Positions 52,293-61,774 of a stretch of 64,000 nucleotides of DNA are shown in pieces. The position numbers and the translations under genes were made by a program. Origin of the DNA: Aquimarina macrocephali JAMB N27 (lineage in GTDB: Bacteria > Bacteroidota > Bacteroidia > Flavobacteriales > Flavobacteriaceae); the NCBI RefSeq assembly GCF_000520995.1, contig NZ_JACA01000011.1, positions 1-64,000 on the forward strand, written 5' to 3'. A model generated the notes under the pieces. That model had not been told where the DNA came from and made no database searches. It saw nothing but the letters and a program-made list of their open reading frames with translations. Each line of letters begins with the position of its first letter. Positions within the stretch are counted from its first letter, which is position 1.

Positions 52293-53021
52293 ATGAATAT
52301 TAAAAATGCGAAAGTATTGATCACAGGTGGTAATTCTGGGATAGGAAAAGCTACTGCTAGGCTTTTAAAAGAAAAAGGAGCTCAGGTAATCATTTCTGGA
52401 AGAAATGAAACTACATTACAGGAAACAGCAAAGGCATTAAATATAGAATATATTAAGACCGATGTTACCGAAGAAAGTCAAGTTCAGAATATGGTACAGG
52501 AAGCCAAAAACAAAATGAATGGACTTAATGTATTGATCAATAATGCTGGTTATGGATATATTTCAAAACTTATTGATACCGAAGCCGATAAATTTATGGA
52601 CCAATTTAAAACCAATATCCTTGGTGCTACACTATGTGCTAAAGAGTCGGCAAAGCATTTTGTTGCTCAAGAATACGGAAATATTATCAATATTGGATCT
52701 ACATCTTCATTAAAAGGCTCACCAACAGCTTCGCCATATGTCGCTACCAAATTCGCGTTGCGAGGTATGACAGAAAGTTGGAGAAACGAGTTACGCCCTC
52801 ATAACATTAGAGTTATGCAAGTGAATCCAAGTGAAGTAATGACCAGTTTTTCTGACAACAGAATAGATAATAATTCTAAAACAAAACAATACACCGAAGC
52901 AGAACAGCAAACCAAACTTAGAGGAGAAGAAATTGCCCATACTATTAGTAGTCTTTTAGAAATGGACGATCGAGGATTTATTACCGAGGCCACAGTTTTT
53001 GCTACAAATCCCAAGGTATAA
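52293..53021 (+). CDS. Short-chain dehydrogenase/reductase
   Basis: A 242-residue classical SDR. The nucleotide-binding TGGNSGIGKA follows KVLI; NNAGYGY matches NNAG; catalytic Ser is in NIGSTSSLKG and the Tyr/Lys pair in SPYVATKFALRG. The Rossmann entry residues after the second strand (SGRNE) suggest NADP preference. Substrate unknown. Its stop codon is one base away from the stop of the convergent holA gene. Confidence 0.92.
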   Translation: MNIKNAKVLITGGNSGIGKATARLLKEKGAQVIISGRNETTLQETAKALNIEYIKTDVTEESQVQNMVQEAKNKMNGLNVLINNAGYGYISKLIDTEADKFMDQFKTNILGATLCAKESAKHFVAQEYGNIINIGSTSSLKGSPTASPYVATKFALRGMTESWRNELRPHNIRVMQVNPSEVMTSFSDNRIDNNSKTKQYTEAEQQTKLRGEEIAHTISSLLEMDDRGFITEATVFATNPKV

Positions 53022-53022
53022 A

Positions 53023-54027
53023 TTATCTCATTATTTTTACCAGAAGCTCTTTAAGAATATCGCCTTGCGGAAGATTTGTTGCCCCTACTCCTTTACTTTT
53101 TACATCGGCATCTCTTAGGTAAGCAATAATTCCGCTTACTTTTTTCATAGGATAATTATGAGCTGCTTCTGAGTAATCTTTTACAAAATATGGATTGATT
53201 TTTAATGCACTGGCAACGTTGCGTTGTGATTTATCGCTCAAGCCATGATATTGTAATACCTGAGAAAAAAAGCTATAGAGTAAAGAAATGGTAACCACCA
53301 ACGGGTTGTCTTTGGGGTTTTGTGCAAAATAATTAATGATAAGATGTGCTTTAACTTCATTTCTGGTTCCGATGGCCTTGCGAAGTTCAAAATTATTAAA
53401 CTCCTTGCTAATCCCAATATTCTCTTCAATTTGATCAGCAGTAATCTGAGTTCCTGAAGAAATAATTAGCTTTAACTTTTCTAACTCATTATTTATCTTA
53501 CTAAGATCTGTACCTAAAAACTCTACCAGCATTTGAGACGCTTTGGGTTCAATAGTATATTTAGCTCCTCCAAGAACTCTTCTTATCCAATCGGCAACCT
53601 GGTTTTCATACAGTTTTTTACTTTCAAAAATGACTCCATTCTTCGCAACTATTTTATAAAGCTTTTTTCTCTTATCTATCTTTTTATATTTATAACACAT
53701 CACCAAAACAGTAGAAGGTTGCGGGTTTTCTACATAATCTGCTAGTTTTTCAATCGTTCTGGATAATTCTTGGGCTTCTTTAACAATAACGACCTGTCTC
53801 TCTGCCATCATCGGAAAACGTTTTGCGTTAGCCACAATATCTTCTATACTTACATCACGACCATACAAGACCATTTGATTAAATCCTTTTTCTTCTTCTG
53901 CCAGTACATTCTTATCAATAAATTGAGAAATCTTATCTATATAATATGGTTCTTCCCCCATAAGAAAATAGACAGGTTTAATATTTCCTTTTTTTATATC
54001 ACTTACGATTTGTTTTACTTCATCCAT
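53023..54027 (-). CDS. holA: DNA polymerase III delta subunit
   Basis: A 334-residue clamp-loader subunit. It begins MDEVKQIVSDIKKGNIKPVY and has FLMGEEPYYIDKISQFID, the N-terminal strand-loop typical of HolA. RFPMMAERQVVIVKEAQEL and VADWIRRVLGGAKYTIEPKA are further conserved stretches, followed by the three-helix collar domain. It opens the sliding clamp for loading. Divergent from the HsdR-N protein gene, with 26 bases between starts. Confidence 0.93.
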   Translation of the reverse strand: MDEVKQIVSDIKKGNIKPVYFLMGEEPYYIDKISQFIDKNVLAEEEKGFNQMVLYGRDVSIEDIVANAKRFPMMAERQVVIVKEAQELSRTIEKLADYVENPQPSTVLVMCYKYKKIDKRKKLYKIVAKNGVIFESKKLYENQVADWIRRVLGGAKYTIEPKASQMLVEFLGTDLSKINNELEKLKLIISSGTQITADQIEENIGISKEFNNFELRKAIGTRNEVKAHLIINYFAQNPKDNPLVVTISLLYSFFSQVLQYHGLSDKSQRNVASALKINPYFVKDYSEAAHNYPMKKVSGIIAYLRDADVKSKGVGATNLPQGDILKELLVKIMR

Positions 54028-54053
54028 TCAGAAAAAATCATCAAATTTGTGTT

Positions 54054-54497
54054 ATGCAAAAGCTTAACTTTCCAGAGTATCAGTTCAGGTTCAAAAATAG
54101 CGAAAATAAAGTTTCTATTTTTGACAGAATTCGTAAAAAATTCATCATCCTTACTCCAGAAGAATGGGTACGACAACATACCATTCATTATTTGATTGAA
54201 GAAAAGAAATATCCAGAAAGCTTAATTAATGTAGAAAAACTAATACAACTCAATGGACTTAACAAACGTTATGATATTATTATATTTAATCCAGACGGTA
54301 GTATTTTTCTTATTATAGAATGTAAATCTGCTCGTGTAAAAATAACACAGGAAGTATTTGACCAGATTGCAAGATACAATCTTGCTTTAGATTCAGAATA
54401 CTTAATGATCACTAATGGTCTTGATCATTATTATTGTCAAATGAACTATACCGATAAGCAATATACATTTTTAAAAGATATACCAGATTACAAATAG
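54054..54497 (+). CDS. Stand-alone HsdR N-terminal-like nuclease domain
   Basis: A 147-residue protein matching the type I restriction enzyme R subunit N-terminal domain (HSDR_N_2 group). ILTPEEWVRQHTIHYLIEEK is followed by a PD-(D/E)XK-like core: the Asp in NKRYDIIIFNPDG and the E-x-K in LIIECKSARVKI. No HsdM, HsdS or helicase part is present, so it is not a restriction system as it stands. Such single-domain proteins are common in flavobacteria, often beside holA; their role may be in DNA repair or processing. Confidence 0.88.
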   Translation: MQKLNFPEYQFRFKNSENKVSIFDRIRKKFIILTPEEWVRQHTIHYLIEEKKYPESLINVEKLIQLNGLNKRYDIIIFNPDGSIFLIIECKSARVKITQEVFDQIARYNLALDSEYLMITNGLDHYYCQMNYTDKQYTFLKDIPDYK

Positions 54498-54645
54498 CTA
54501 TTCCTTTCCTGGTTTATGATAATACGGTTTTTTACTCAAAGTTTTAATATTTCAGATTCAAAACCAGATATGATATCAATTCAATAGCGTTACTTTATTC
54601 TTTTTTATTTGAATTTATCTCAATTATTCCTTTTACTTTGCAGAT

Positions 54646-55638
54646 GTGAATATCGCAGTCGTCATATTAAATTGGAATGGAAGATCTTTATTAGAACAAT
54701 TTTTACCTTCGGTGATCAAAAATTCTAAGGAAGCTATTGTTTATCTTGCTGATAACGCTTCTACAGATGATTCTGTTACTTTTGTAACAACTACTTTTCC
54801 CGAAGTTAGAATTATTCAAAACAAAGTCAATGGTGGTTATGCCAAAGGGTACAATGATGCATTGTCAAAAATTGATGCCGATATTTTTTGCCTTCTAAAC
54901 AGTGATGTTGAAGTTACTAAAGATTGGTTGGTTCCTATTCTTAAAACATTTCAAACCCATACAGGAGTTGCTGCTATACAACCCAAAATCCTTGATTACA
55001 AAAAGAAAACTCATTTTGAATATGCTGGAGCTGCCGGGGGTTACATCGATAAACTAGGATACGCATATTGTCGAGGAAGAATATTTGATTCTCTCGAAGA
55101 AGATAATGGGCAATATGATGATGCTACTACTATATTTTGGGCTAGTGGGGCATGCTTATTTATAAGAAAACAGGTATTTGAAGAAGTTGGGAAACTGGAT
55201 GAAGATTTTTTTGCTCACCAGGAGGAGATTGATCTTTGCTGGCGTATCCACAGTATTGGTCATATAATAATGTATGAAGGTTCCTCAACGGTTTATCATT
55301 TAGGGGGAGCAACTTTGGATTCAATGAATCCCAGGAAAACATTTTTAAATTTCAGAAACAGCTTATATCTTCTGATCAAAAATGTACCGGGAAGTAAAGT
55401 CTGGTTTTTGATTTTTATAAGAATGATTCTAGACGGGCTTGCTGCGATCAGATTTATTACACAAGGTAAATTCTCTCATTTTTTCGCTATTTTCAAGGCA
55501 CATATTAGTTTCTATGCTAATTTTAACACTTTTAATAAAAAACGTAAAAAACTTTCAAAAACGGGGAAATATTATTCTCTTTTTTCCGTTGTATGGCAGT
55601 ATTTTATTTTGAACCGTAAACATTTTGATCAATTATAA
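54646..55638 (+). CDS. Family 2 glycosyltransferase, GTG start
   Basis: A 330-residue GT-A glycosyltransferase. The N-terminus is (M)NIAVVILNWNGRSLLEQFLP; ADNASTDDSV and the DxD-type FCLLNSDVEV carry the nucleotide-sugar and metal sites. SGACLFIRKQVFEEVGKLDE and EIDLCWR are typical rhamnosyl-transferase-like elements. The C-terminus has amphipathic/hydrophobic segments for membrane association. The start is a GTG, because the only nearby ATG (54644) is in another frame. Confidence 0.9.
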   Translation: MNIAVVILNWNGRSLLEQFLPSVIKNSKEAIVYLADNASTDDSVTFVTTTFPEVRIIQNKVNGGYAKGYNDALSKIDADIFCLLNSDVEVTKDWLVPILKTFQTHTGVAAIQPKILDYKKKTHFEYAGAAGGYIDKLGYAYCRGRIFDSLEEDNGQYDDATTIFWASGACLFIRKQVFEEVGKLDEDFFAHQEEIDLCWRIHSIGHIIMYEGSSTVYHLGGATLDSMNPRKTFLNFRNSLYLLIKNVPGSKVWFLIFIRMILDGLAAIRFITQGKFSHFFAIFKAHISFYANFNTFNKKRKKLSKTGKYYSLFSVVWQYFILNRKHFDQL

Positions 55639-55736
55639 GGAGATATAATAAATTATTGTTAATGACCTAGCATTACGTCACATTTTTAATAATTTTGAGT
55701 TATATAACCAGAACAAGACTAAAAACAAATTTTCTA

Positions 55737-56597
55737 ATGAAAAAAGCAATGATTATTGGGGCCTCTCTAGCAATTCTACTATCTTCCTGTGTTTCGCAGA
55801 AGAAGTTTTCAGAATTAGAAGCCAAAAACAAAGAAACTGAAGATCTATTAAATACAGCTACAGTTAAATTAAATAGCTGCCTTGAAGAAAAAGCGAGTTC
55901 ATCTTCGCAACTTAAAGTTCTTCAAGATCAGGTATCTAATCTTAAAAATCAAAATTCTGCTCTATTAAACAATGTAGGTAATTTAGCCACTCTTTCTACT
56001 AAGGAAGCAGAGAATCTAGAAAAATCTTTAGAAAGTATTAAAGAAAAAGATTTACAAATAAGAACAATGCAGGATGCTCTTACCAAAAAGGATTCTGTAA
56101 CCTTGGCACTTGTAACCAGTCTTAAGGGAGCCTTAGGAAATCTTGCTGATGAAGATATAGAGATTAATGTAGAAAAAGGAGTTGTTTATGTTTCTATTTC
56201 AGACAAGTTACTTTTCAAGAGTGGTAGCTATAATGTTTCTGCAAGAGCTCGTGAAGTACTAGGTAAAGTAGCAAAAGTTGTTAATGATAAACCAGATATC
56301 GAATTCTTAGTAGAAGGACATACTGATAATGTGCCTATCAAAAACAAAGTGCTTTTGGATAACTGGGATTTAAGTGTAAAACGTGCTACTTCTGTAGTAA
56401 GAGTATTACAAAACGACTTTAAAGTAGATCCAAAACGTATGACTGCTGCCGGAAGAAGTCATTACATACCAGTAACTGATAATAATTCTGCAGCAAGCAA
56501 AGCAAAAAACAGACGTACAAGAATTGTTGTATTACCAAAACTTGATCAGTTTTATAATATGATTGAAGATGGTATGAAAAAAGCTACAAAAAAATAA
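55737..56597 (+). CDS. OmpA-family lipoprotein
   Basis: A 286-residue envelope protein. Lipoprotein signal MKKAMIIGASLAILLSSCVS with the lipobox Cys; then about 100 residues of coiled coil (FSELEAKNKETEDLLN onward). The C-terminal OmpA-like peptidoglycan-binding domain has DIEFLVEGHTDNVPIKN, LSVKRATSVVRVLQ and KAKNRRTRIVVLPK (the Asp and Arg that bind diaminopimelate). It likely anchors the outer membrane to peptidoglycan. A TTG at 55695 would add 14 residues and is less likely. Confidence 0.92.
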   Translation: MKKAMIIGASLAILLSSCVSQKKFSELEAKNKETEDLLNTATVKLNSCLEEKASSSSQLKVLQDQVSNLKNQNSALLNNVGNLATLSTKEAENLEKSLESIKEKDLQIRTMQDALTKKDSVTLALVTSLKGALGNLADEDIEINVEKGVVYVSISDKLLFKSGSYNVSARAREVLGKVAKVVNDKPDIEFLVEGHTDNVPIKNKVLLDNWDLSVKRATSVVRVLQNDFKVDPKRMTAAGRSHYIPVTDNNSAASKAKNRRTRIVVLPKLDQFYNMIEDGMKKATKK

Positions 56598-56623
56598 TAA
56601 AAGAATATTTTTTATATGCATAT

Positions 56624-56656
56624 AAAAAGGGAGATCATTTTGATCTCCCTTTTTGT
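56624..56656. terminator. Terminator, probably bidirectional
   Basis: AAAAAGGGAGATCA and TGATCTCCCTTTTT form a 14-bp stem with a 3-base loop between convergent genes. Confidence 0.9.
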
Positions 56657-56678
56657 ATTTAAGTATTATGCTTTTTCA

Positions 56679-57830
56679 TTAATCCAAAATGATACCAGTA
56701 CCACTCTGCCTGGGAAAATTATGAGTTTTTTCTTTGTCTTGCTCCTCTCCTGGTTGGAAGAATTTCTTCCAAAAAGAAGATTCCATCCACCTGGATTCTG
56801 ATCTGTATAATTCATTTTTTACCATATAATAACTATCAAAAATAGAAAACAATGTTTTGGAATACATCACAAACCCTTTTCTATCACCTGTTAATATATA
56901 GGATTCGATAGCATCTGAAGCTTCTCTTACTGTATATATCGCATTAGCAATACCATGAGAAGAAAGAGGGTCAAAAGATAAAGCTGCATCACCAACCGCC
57001 AGCCAATTTTCTCCCGATAAATAATTGGCTATAGAAGAATTTGCATCCGATCCTATAATTTTCACTTCAGATTGTTCTACCAGAAAATCTTTTAACAAAG
57101 TAGTTTTAGACAAAACCGATTGCCAATCCGAATAATCTCTTAATTTTAACTGAACAAGATTTTCTCTATTTGTAAAAATCGATAAGACATTAGTTTTTTC
57201 GTCTAAACCAGAAACAATACCCCACCCATCTTCAAAAGATTCTACAAATACATCGTATGTTAATTTTGGGTGTTCTATTCTTGGCAAGTGACAACTAAAA
57301 GATATTAGGTTATCATATAATCGAATAGGGATATTTAATTTCTTAAGAATAGCACGATTCCTTCCTGTTGCATCAATAATCATCTTTGCCGTAATAATTT
57401 CTTTTTGATGATTATTTTCTACTTCTACAATAACTTCTTCTTTAGAAATTATCATATTCAACATTTTTTCATAGCTTATCACATTCTCATTACACAGCTG
57501 TTCGAGATCGTCTACTATAGCTTGTTTATCAATTTTTAACCCATTTTTATACGACAATTGAGAGAAAAAATTATTATTCAATATTCTTGTATTTCCCCAC
57601 ATTGAATGGTAACCATATGTTTTCCTGATCGCGTTTTTTTCAAATATCTTTATGAGACCAAGAGAGTGTAACAAAGGCATTGAAGAAGGAGGTAATGTCT
57701 CTGCCAAGGCAAAGTGTTTCTTCTTGCTTTTACGATCCAAAACCAGATGTTGTATTCCTTTTCTCTTCAAAAGAAGTGACAACACTAATCCTGCAATACC
57801 TTTTCCTACAATAATAACATCTGTATTCAT
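56679..57830 (-). CDS. FAD-dependent oxidoreductase, LodB-like maturase
   Basis: A 383-residue flavoprotein. The dinucleotide-binding N-terminus is MNTDVIIVGKGIAGLVLSLL; MIIDATGRNRAIL and WLAVGDAALSFDPLSSHGIA are hallmarks of the tryptophan-halogenase/geranylgeranyl-reductase-like FAD family. Its ATG overlaps the stop of the upstream LodA-like gene (TAATG), so the two are translationally coupled. In Marinomonas, LodB is such a flavoprotein and is needed to form the cysteine tryptophylquinone in LodA. That role is inferred here from context. Confidence 0.85.
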   Translation of the reverse strand: MNTDVIIVGKGIAGLVLSLLLKRKGIQHLVLDRKSKKKHFALAETLPPSSMPLLHSLGLIKIFEKNAIRKTYGYHSMWGNTRILNNNFFSQLSYKNGLKIDKQAIVDDLEQLCNENVISYEKMLNMIISKEEVIVEVENNHQKEIITAKMIIDATGRNRAILKKLNIPIRLYDNLISFSCHLPRIEHPKLTYDVFVESFEDGWGIVSGLDEKTNVLSIFTNRENLVQLKLRDYSDWQSVLSKTTLLKDFLVEQSEVKIIGSDANSSIANYLSGENWLAVGDAALSFDPLSSHGIANAIYTVREASDAIESYILTGDRKGFVMYSKTLFSIFDSYYMVKNELYRSESRWMESSFWKKFFQPGEEQDKEKTHNFPRQSGTGIILD

Positions 57831-59932
57831 TATTTTTTATCAGCTTCTTTTCCACTATAAGAAACATATACCGTTTTAGGCAATCCTTCTATATCGACAT
57901 CTAACTTTCTACCAGTGACTATTCCTATTTTATCCCATTGGTATACCATATTAATAAGTCCGTTAAGATACCCACCTTCTGCATGATACCCAATAAATCC
58001 TGTATCTGCAGTATGCAGCCAAGCTAAGCGGTTTGCATAAATATTACGTTTAGTATCCTCCAAAATATTGGGATCAAGAAGCTTTTGGTAGCTTTCCTGA
58101 GGAAACACATGTACAGGTAAATTAGCTGCCCACCAGGATGGAATAGGATATTGTTTCTCTACAAAAACTACCTGGCAACTTCCTGCATCTGACTGCCAGG
58201 GAATCCCCATCCATTTAGTAAGATCACCCGGTGTAAGTTTCCACAACCAATTTTTCTCATTTTTGGGATTCATAGATTCACGAATATCTTCAGAATTCAT
58301 CTGAAACCCAAAATCATTATAAAATATATCGTTTTGCTCTTTGCTAGTGGCAGCATTAAGGCGAACTTCTCTTAATCCATAAAATCCATACTTAAAAGCA
58401 CCTTCGGTTATCCATTTATATATCATACTATTCTCGGCATAAATAAGATTATGCCTCATAGGCCAAGTCAATTCTACTCCTGGATGAAAACCACCACCAT
58501 ATAACGTTTCTAATACCGCTCTGGTCATTAGCAATGGTTTTTTAGATTCATCTTTGGCAGCTTCAAAAAATTGATTTTGATAAAATGTCCCCATTTCATC
58601 TATAGTCTGAAAATCAAAATCAGGTGGTATTTCGAACTTCCCATCCTTCCAATTCTCCAATTGTTCATATAACATTGGCGGAATAGCAAACCACTGGGCT
58701 GGGCTTCCTGGATAATCAATAGCATCTCCAGGATAGTAAGGAAGTTTTAGTTCATCGGTCCCGCTACCACGATTAGCAACATCAGTTTTATCTTTACTTG
58801 GTATTATAGGTTCGTTATTATAATGGTATGAAGGATCTCTAAAAAGATCAAATATTTGTTTTCTCACAGCATCTGCTTCTCCTTTTGGTTCTTTTTTATA
58901 GATATATTTAAATTTCCCATCCGCCACAAGTTTATCGATCGTTTCTTTAAATGATGGAGAAAGGAAATCTCCCAGATTAACCCATTGCATCCTATACAGG
59001 CGATAAAATATTGGAAATACCAAACTTAACTCGGGAGCATAACTCTCATTAGCTGCTCCTGCTATTAAATCAAACATTGTAGATATTGGTTGGATCTGCG
59101 GTGCATAATCTGGCGGTGCAGTGGCTATCCATGCAGAAGATAATGCATCATCTAAATGATACGTATCTCTGCTTTTTTTAGAAACGATAGATGCCGTAAC
59201 TCTTCCATCACAAATATCATCATACCAATTAGAGTTATCTGCAAAATCATTATTAAGATCTGAGGGGTTAAGGGATGCCGAAATACCATCTGCTCCATAA
59301 AAAATTAATGTTCCTTCATCATACTCGATAGTACCAAGATCAACAGATTTAGAAGAAGTATTCATACTAGCCGCTAATTTACTAACGCCTCCATTATCCG
59401 AAGGAAATTTCCCACGAATTATCTCACGTTGATCGGTAGCATCTACTTTTACCTTTCCCGGGTGATTAACCAGTTCTTTACGATAATCATATCCTCCTTC
59501 TACTCTCATGGATTGGTTTAGTACATTAGGATTTCTTCGTTTTGCTCCAATCCCTGGTGCCAATTTATTTTTGGCAAAATTTGGAGATAAATTTTGATTT
59601 TCAGATAACACAGAGAGATCCAGGCTATTATTAAAATCATACCAAAACGGTTTCTTATTTGCTACTTCTACCGTCCATTCGATATCATAATCATTAGCAT
59701 CTATTTGTTTAACAGGTACACCATTGTCATCACATTCATAAATATAAAATCGCTGAGCTTGCTTTTTTAAAGCTCCTTCTTCGGTAAGATAATGTTGGTC
59801 TGTATCAAATAAATTAGCCCAGGGAATCTCTGGACTAAAAATAACCTGATCCTTTGTAGCGGGACCATTCCCTAATCGTGCAATGCCTATAGAAGGATAA
59901 ATTCTGAATTTAGGTAGTTTCCTGGTACTCAT
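57830..59932 (-). CDS. LodA/GoxA-family CTQ-dependent amino-acid oxidase
   Basis: A 700-residue quinoprotein of the LodA/GoxA family, which oxidises lysine or glycine with release of H2O2 using a self-derived cysteine tryptophylquinone. It starts MSTRKLPKFRIYPSIGIARL, the family signature. Cys586 in PWQSDAGSCQVVF is the likely crosslinked Cys. Trp residues downstream (SWWAANLP at 600-601, NRLAWLHTADTG at 638) are the candidates for the quinone; the exact one needs alignment. No signal peptide is visible, as in other members. ATG 59932 is chosen over an upstream extension to 60028. Operon with the LodB-like gene. Confidence 0.9.
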   Translation of the reverse strand: MSTRKLPKFRIYPSIGIARLGNGPATKDQVIFSPEIPWANLFDTDQHYLTEEGALKKQAQRFYIYECDDNGVPVKQIDANDYDIEWTVEVANKKPFWYDFNNSLDLSVLSENQNLSPNFAKNKLAPGIGAKRRNPNVLNQSMRVEGGYDYRKELVNHPGKVKVDATDQREIIRGKFPSDNGGVSKLAASMNTSSKSVDLGTIEYDEGTLIFYGADGISASLNPSDLNNDFADNSNWYDDICDGRVTASIVSKKSRDTYHLDDALSSAWIATAPPDYAPQIQPISTMFDLIAGAANESYAPELSLVFPIFYRLYRMQWVNLGDFLSPSFKETIDKLVADGKFKYIYKKEPKGEADAVRKQIFDLFRDPSYHYNNEPIIPSKDKTDVANRGSGTDELKLPYYPGDAIDYPGSPAQWFAIPPMLYEQLENWKDGKFEIPPDFDFQTIDEMGTFYQNQFFEAAKDESKKPLLMTRAVLETLYGGGFHPGVELTWPMRHNLIYAENSMIYKWITEGAFKYGFYGLREVRLNAATSKEQNDIFYNDFGFQMNSEDIRESMNPKNEKNWLWKLTPGDLTKWMGIPWQSDAGSCQVVFVEKQYPIPSWWAANLPVHVFPQESYQKLLDPNILEDTKRNIYANRLAWLHTADTGFIGYHAEGGYLNGLINMVYQWDKIGIVTGRKLDVDIEGLPKTVYVSYSGKEADKK

Positions 59933-60075
59933 TTTGTTGGTTTTAAGTTTTCTTAAAGTTAATAAAAATACTACGGCATTATACACGTATTTATACGTGG
60001 TTTTACAACAAAAACAAGTCCAAATCACTATAAAAATTAGTAATATAAAGAGGTGCTACTTAAACCAGAAAGCTA

Positions 60076-60939
60076 TCAATTATTACTTTTTAAAGAAATA
60101 TAGGTTTTTGGGGTATATCCCGTAAACTTTTTAAAAGTTGTAGAGAAATATTGGGACGAACTAAATCCTAAATTAAAAGCTACAGTAGTTATACTGTGAC
60201 TCTTCAATAAATCAATTTTTGACTGCTCAATTTTTAACCTGTTTATGTATTCTTTAGGAGGGATACCCATGGTGTTTTTAAACCAAAATTTAAAATACCC
60301 AACAGAAACATTAGAAACACCTGCGAGTTCATCAACATAAATTATGCGGTGTAAATTGTTTAAAATATAAGTATCGATATCATTTAATCTTTTTAATGGA
60401 GGACTATCCTGCTTTCTCTTTGAAAGATTCAACACTTCTAATATGGTCTGAACAATAAGTTGATTTATGGTAATTTCTGATAAAACAGTACTACTTGTTT
60501 TCAGCTCATTTAAAAGTTTTTCAAGTACAAATTTGACTTGAAATGCTCCCTTAAAAGTTCGTTCTGAAGTCTTTTTTAACTCTCGAAGAAGATACTTTGA
60601 ATGATCCCCAGGTAAATTACATAATCTACGTTGGTTATCAGAACAATTAATTTGCAACCAGAATAATTCTCCTTTATCTTCGGGATATTCGCCAGTACTA
60701 TGCTCTTTGTTTGGAGGAATAATAAGAATGTCATTGCCATGCAATTGAAATAATTCTTCCCCAATTATATAATGTTGCTCCCCCTTGATACAAAAACATA
60801 TTTCTATTGCATTACAATGTTCATGTATTGGTAATTGAGGTTGTGCTTTAGAATATTTGTAATGACCAAACTGCAAACAACTATCAATACCATAATCTGG
60901 TAAAAAATGTACTATGCGCTCTTCTAAATTTATATTCAT
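60076..60939 (-). CDS. AraC-family regulator with cupin domain
   Basis: A 287-residue regulator. The N-terminal cupin has LPIHEHCNAIEICFCIKGEQ and NDILIIPPNKEHSTGEYPED. The C-terminal double HTH has YVDELAGVSNVSVGYFKFWF and STTFKKFTGYTPKTY. I use ATG 60939; an ATG at 60966 is possible. It is divergent from the phytanoyl-CoA dioxygenase-like gene, with only 84 bases between starts, and lies 143 bases upstream of the lodAB-like operon on the same strand. It may control either. Confidence 0.9.
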   Translation of the reverse strand: MNINLEERIVHFLPDYGIDSCLQFGHYKYSKAQPQLPIHEHCNAIEICFCIKGEQHYIIGEELFQLHGNDILIIPPNKEHSTGEYPEDKGELFWLQINCSDNQRRLCNLPGDHSKYLLRELKKTSERTFKGAFQVKFVLEKLLNELKTSSTVLSEITINQLIVQTILEVLNLSKRKQDSPPLKRLNDIDTYILNNLHRIIYVDELAGVSNVSVGYFKFWFKNTMGIPPKEYINRLKIEQSKIDLLKSHSITTVAFNLGFSSSQYFSTTFKKFTGYTPKTYISLKSNN

Positions 60940-61023
60940 TTTGTACAAAAAAGTAAGGTAGTACAAATTTAGAAGATTTACTAAAATGTTTTATTCATCT
61001 TTGAACAAAATCAGCACTACAAA

Positions 61024-61746
61024 ATGGACATTATAAAAAATGAGTTTTTAACTAATGGGTATACCAAAATAGATCAGCTTTTTGATAGCACAGAAGTCGA
61101 AAGTTTACTTGTTATCTATACTAGTTTGTTGAACGATAAGAAAAGAACAGCTCATTTAAGAAGTGATTTGGCAGGCTTGCAAAATACTGATAAAACAATT
61201 GAGCGGATCACTCAGGTCATGAGGCCAAGTTTAGTAGAACCAAAAATATTAAATCATATTGCCTATAAAAAAGCATTAGATTGTGCAAAAAAATTATTGG
61301 GAGATGATATGGAATTAGATTTTGATATGCTTATTAATAAAGCACCTTATACCAATACTCCTACTCCATGGCATCAAGATGCTGCTTATTGGATAAATTT
61401 ACCAGATAAAAGAGCTGTAAGTTGTTGGATAGCTTTGGATAATGTATACGAAAACAATGGTTGTATGTGGTTTCTACCAGTAAAAGATCAACAAATATTA
61501 GAGCATACCAATTTACCAAATGAAGGAGCCTTATACTGTGATGCTGACACTACTAATGCAATGCCTGTTCCATTATCTATTGGCGGATGTACTTTTCATG
61601 ATGGTTTTACATTACACTATAGCAGAGGAAACACCACAAATAGTCAACGAAGAGCTTTAATATTTAACTTTAGGCCCAAAGAGATGATTAAATTAGAAAG
61701 AAACCAAGGAATAGATCATACTGGTGTAAGAAAGCAACGATCATAA
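61024..61746 (+). CDS. Phytanoyl-CoA dioxygenase-family oxygenase
   Basis: A 240-residue Fe(II)/2-oxoglutarate-dependent oxygenase. The facial triad is visible: His and Asp in PTPWHQDAAYW and the distal His in GFTLHYSRGNTT, with the 2OG-binding Arg in SQRRALIFNF. Substrates in this family range from phytanoyl-CoA to ectoine and small natural products; none can be assigned. Divergent from a cupin-AraC regulator, a layout suggesting substrate-induced expression. Confidence 0.9.
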   Translation: MDIIKNEFLTNGYTKIDQLFDSTEVESLLVIYTSLLNDKKRTAHLRSDLAGLQNTDKTIERITQVMRPSLVEPKILNHIAYKKALDCAKKLLGDDMELDFDMLINKAPYTNTPTPWHQDAAYWINLPDKRAVSCWIALDNVYENNGCMWFLPVKDQQILEHTNLPNEGALYCDADTTNAMPVPLSIGGCTFHDGFTLHYSRGNTTNSQRRALIFNFRPKEMIKLERNQGIDHTGVRKQRS

Positions 61747-61774
61747 AAAAGCTCTTATTGTTTATATCTATAAT

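Noticed and set aside
54054..54497. A type I restriction-modification system
   Set aside because: Only the HsdR N-terminal domain is present; no methylase, specificity or helicase subunit nearby.
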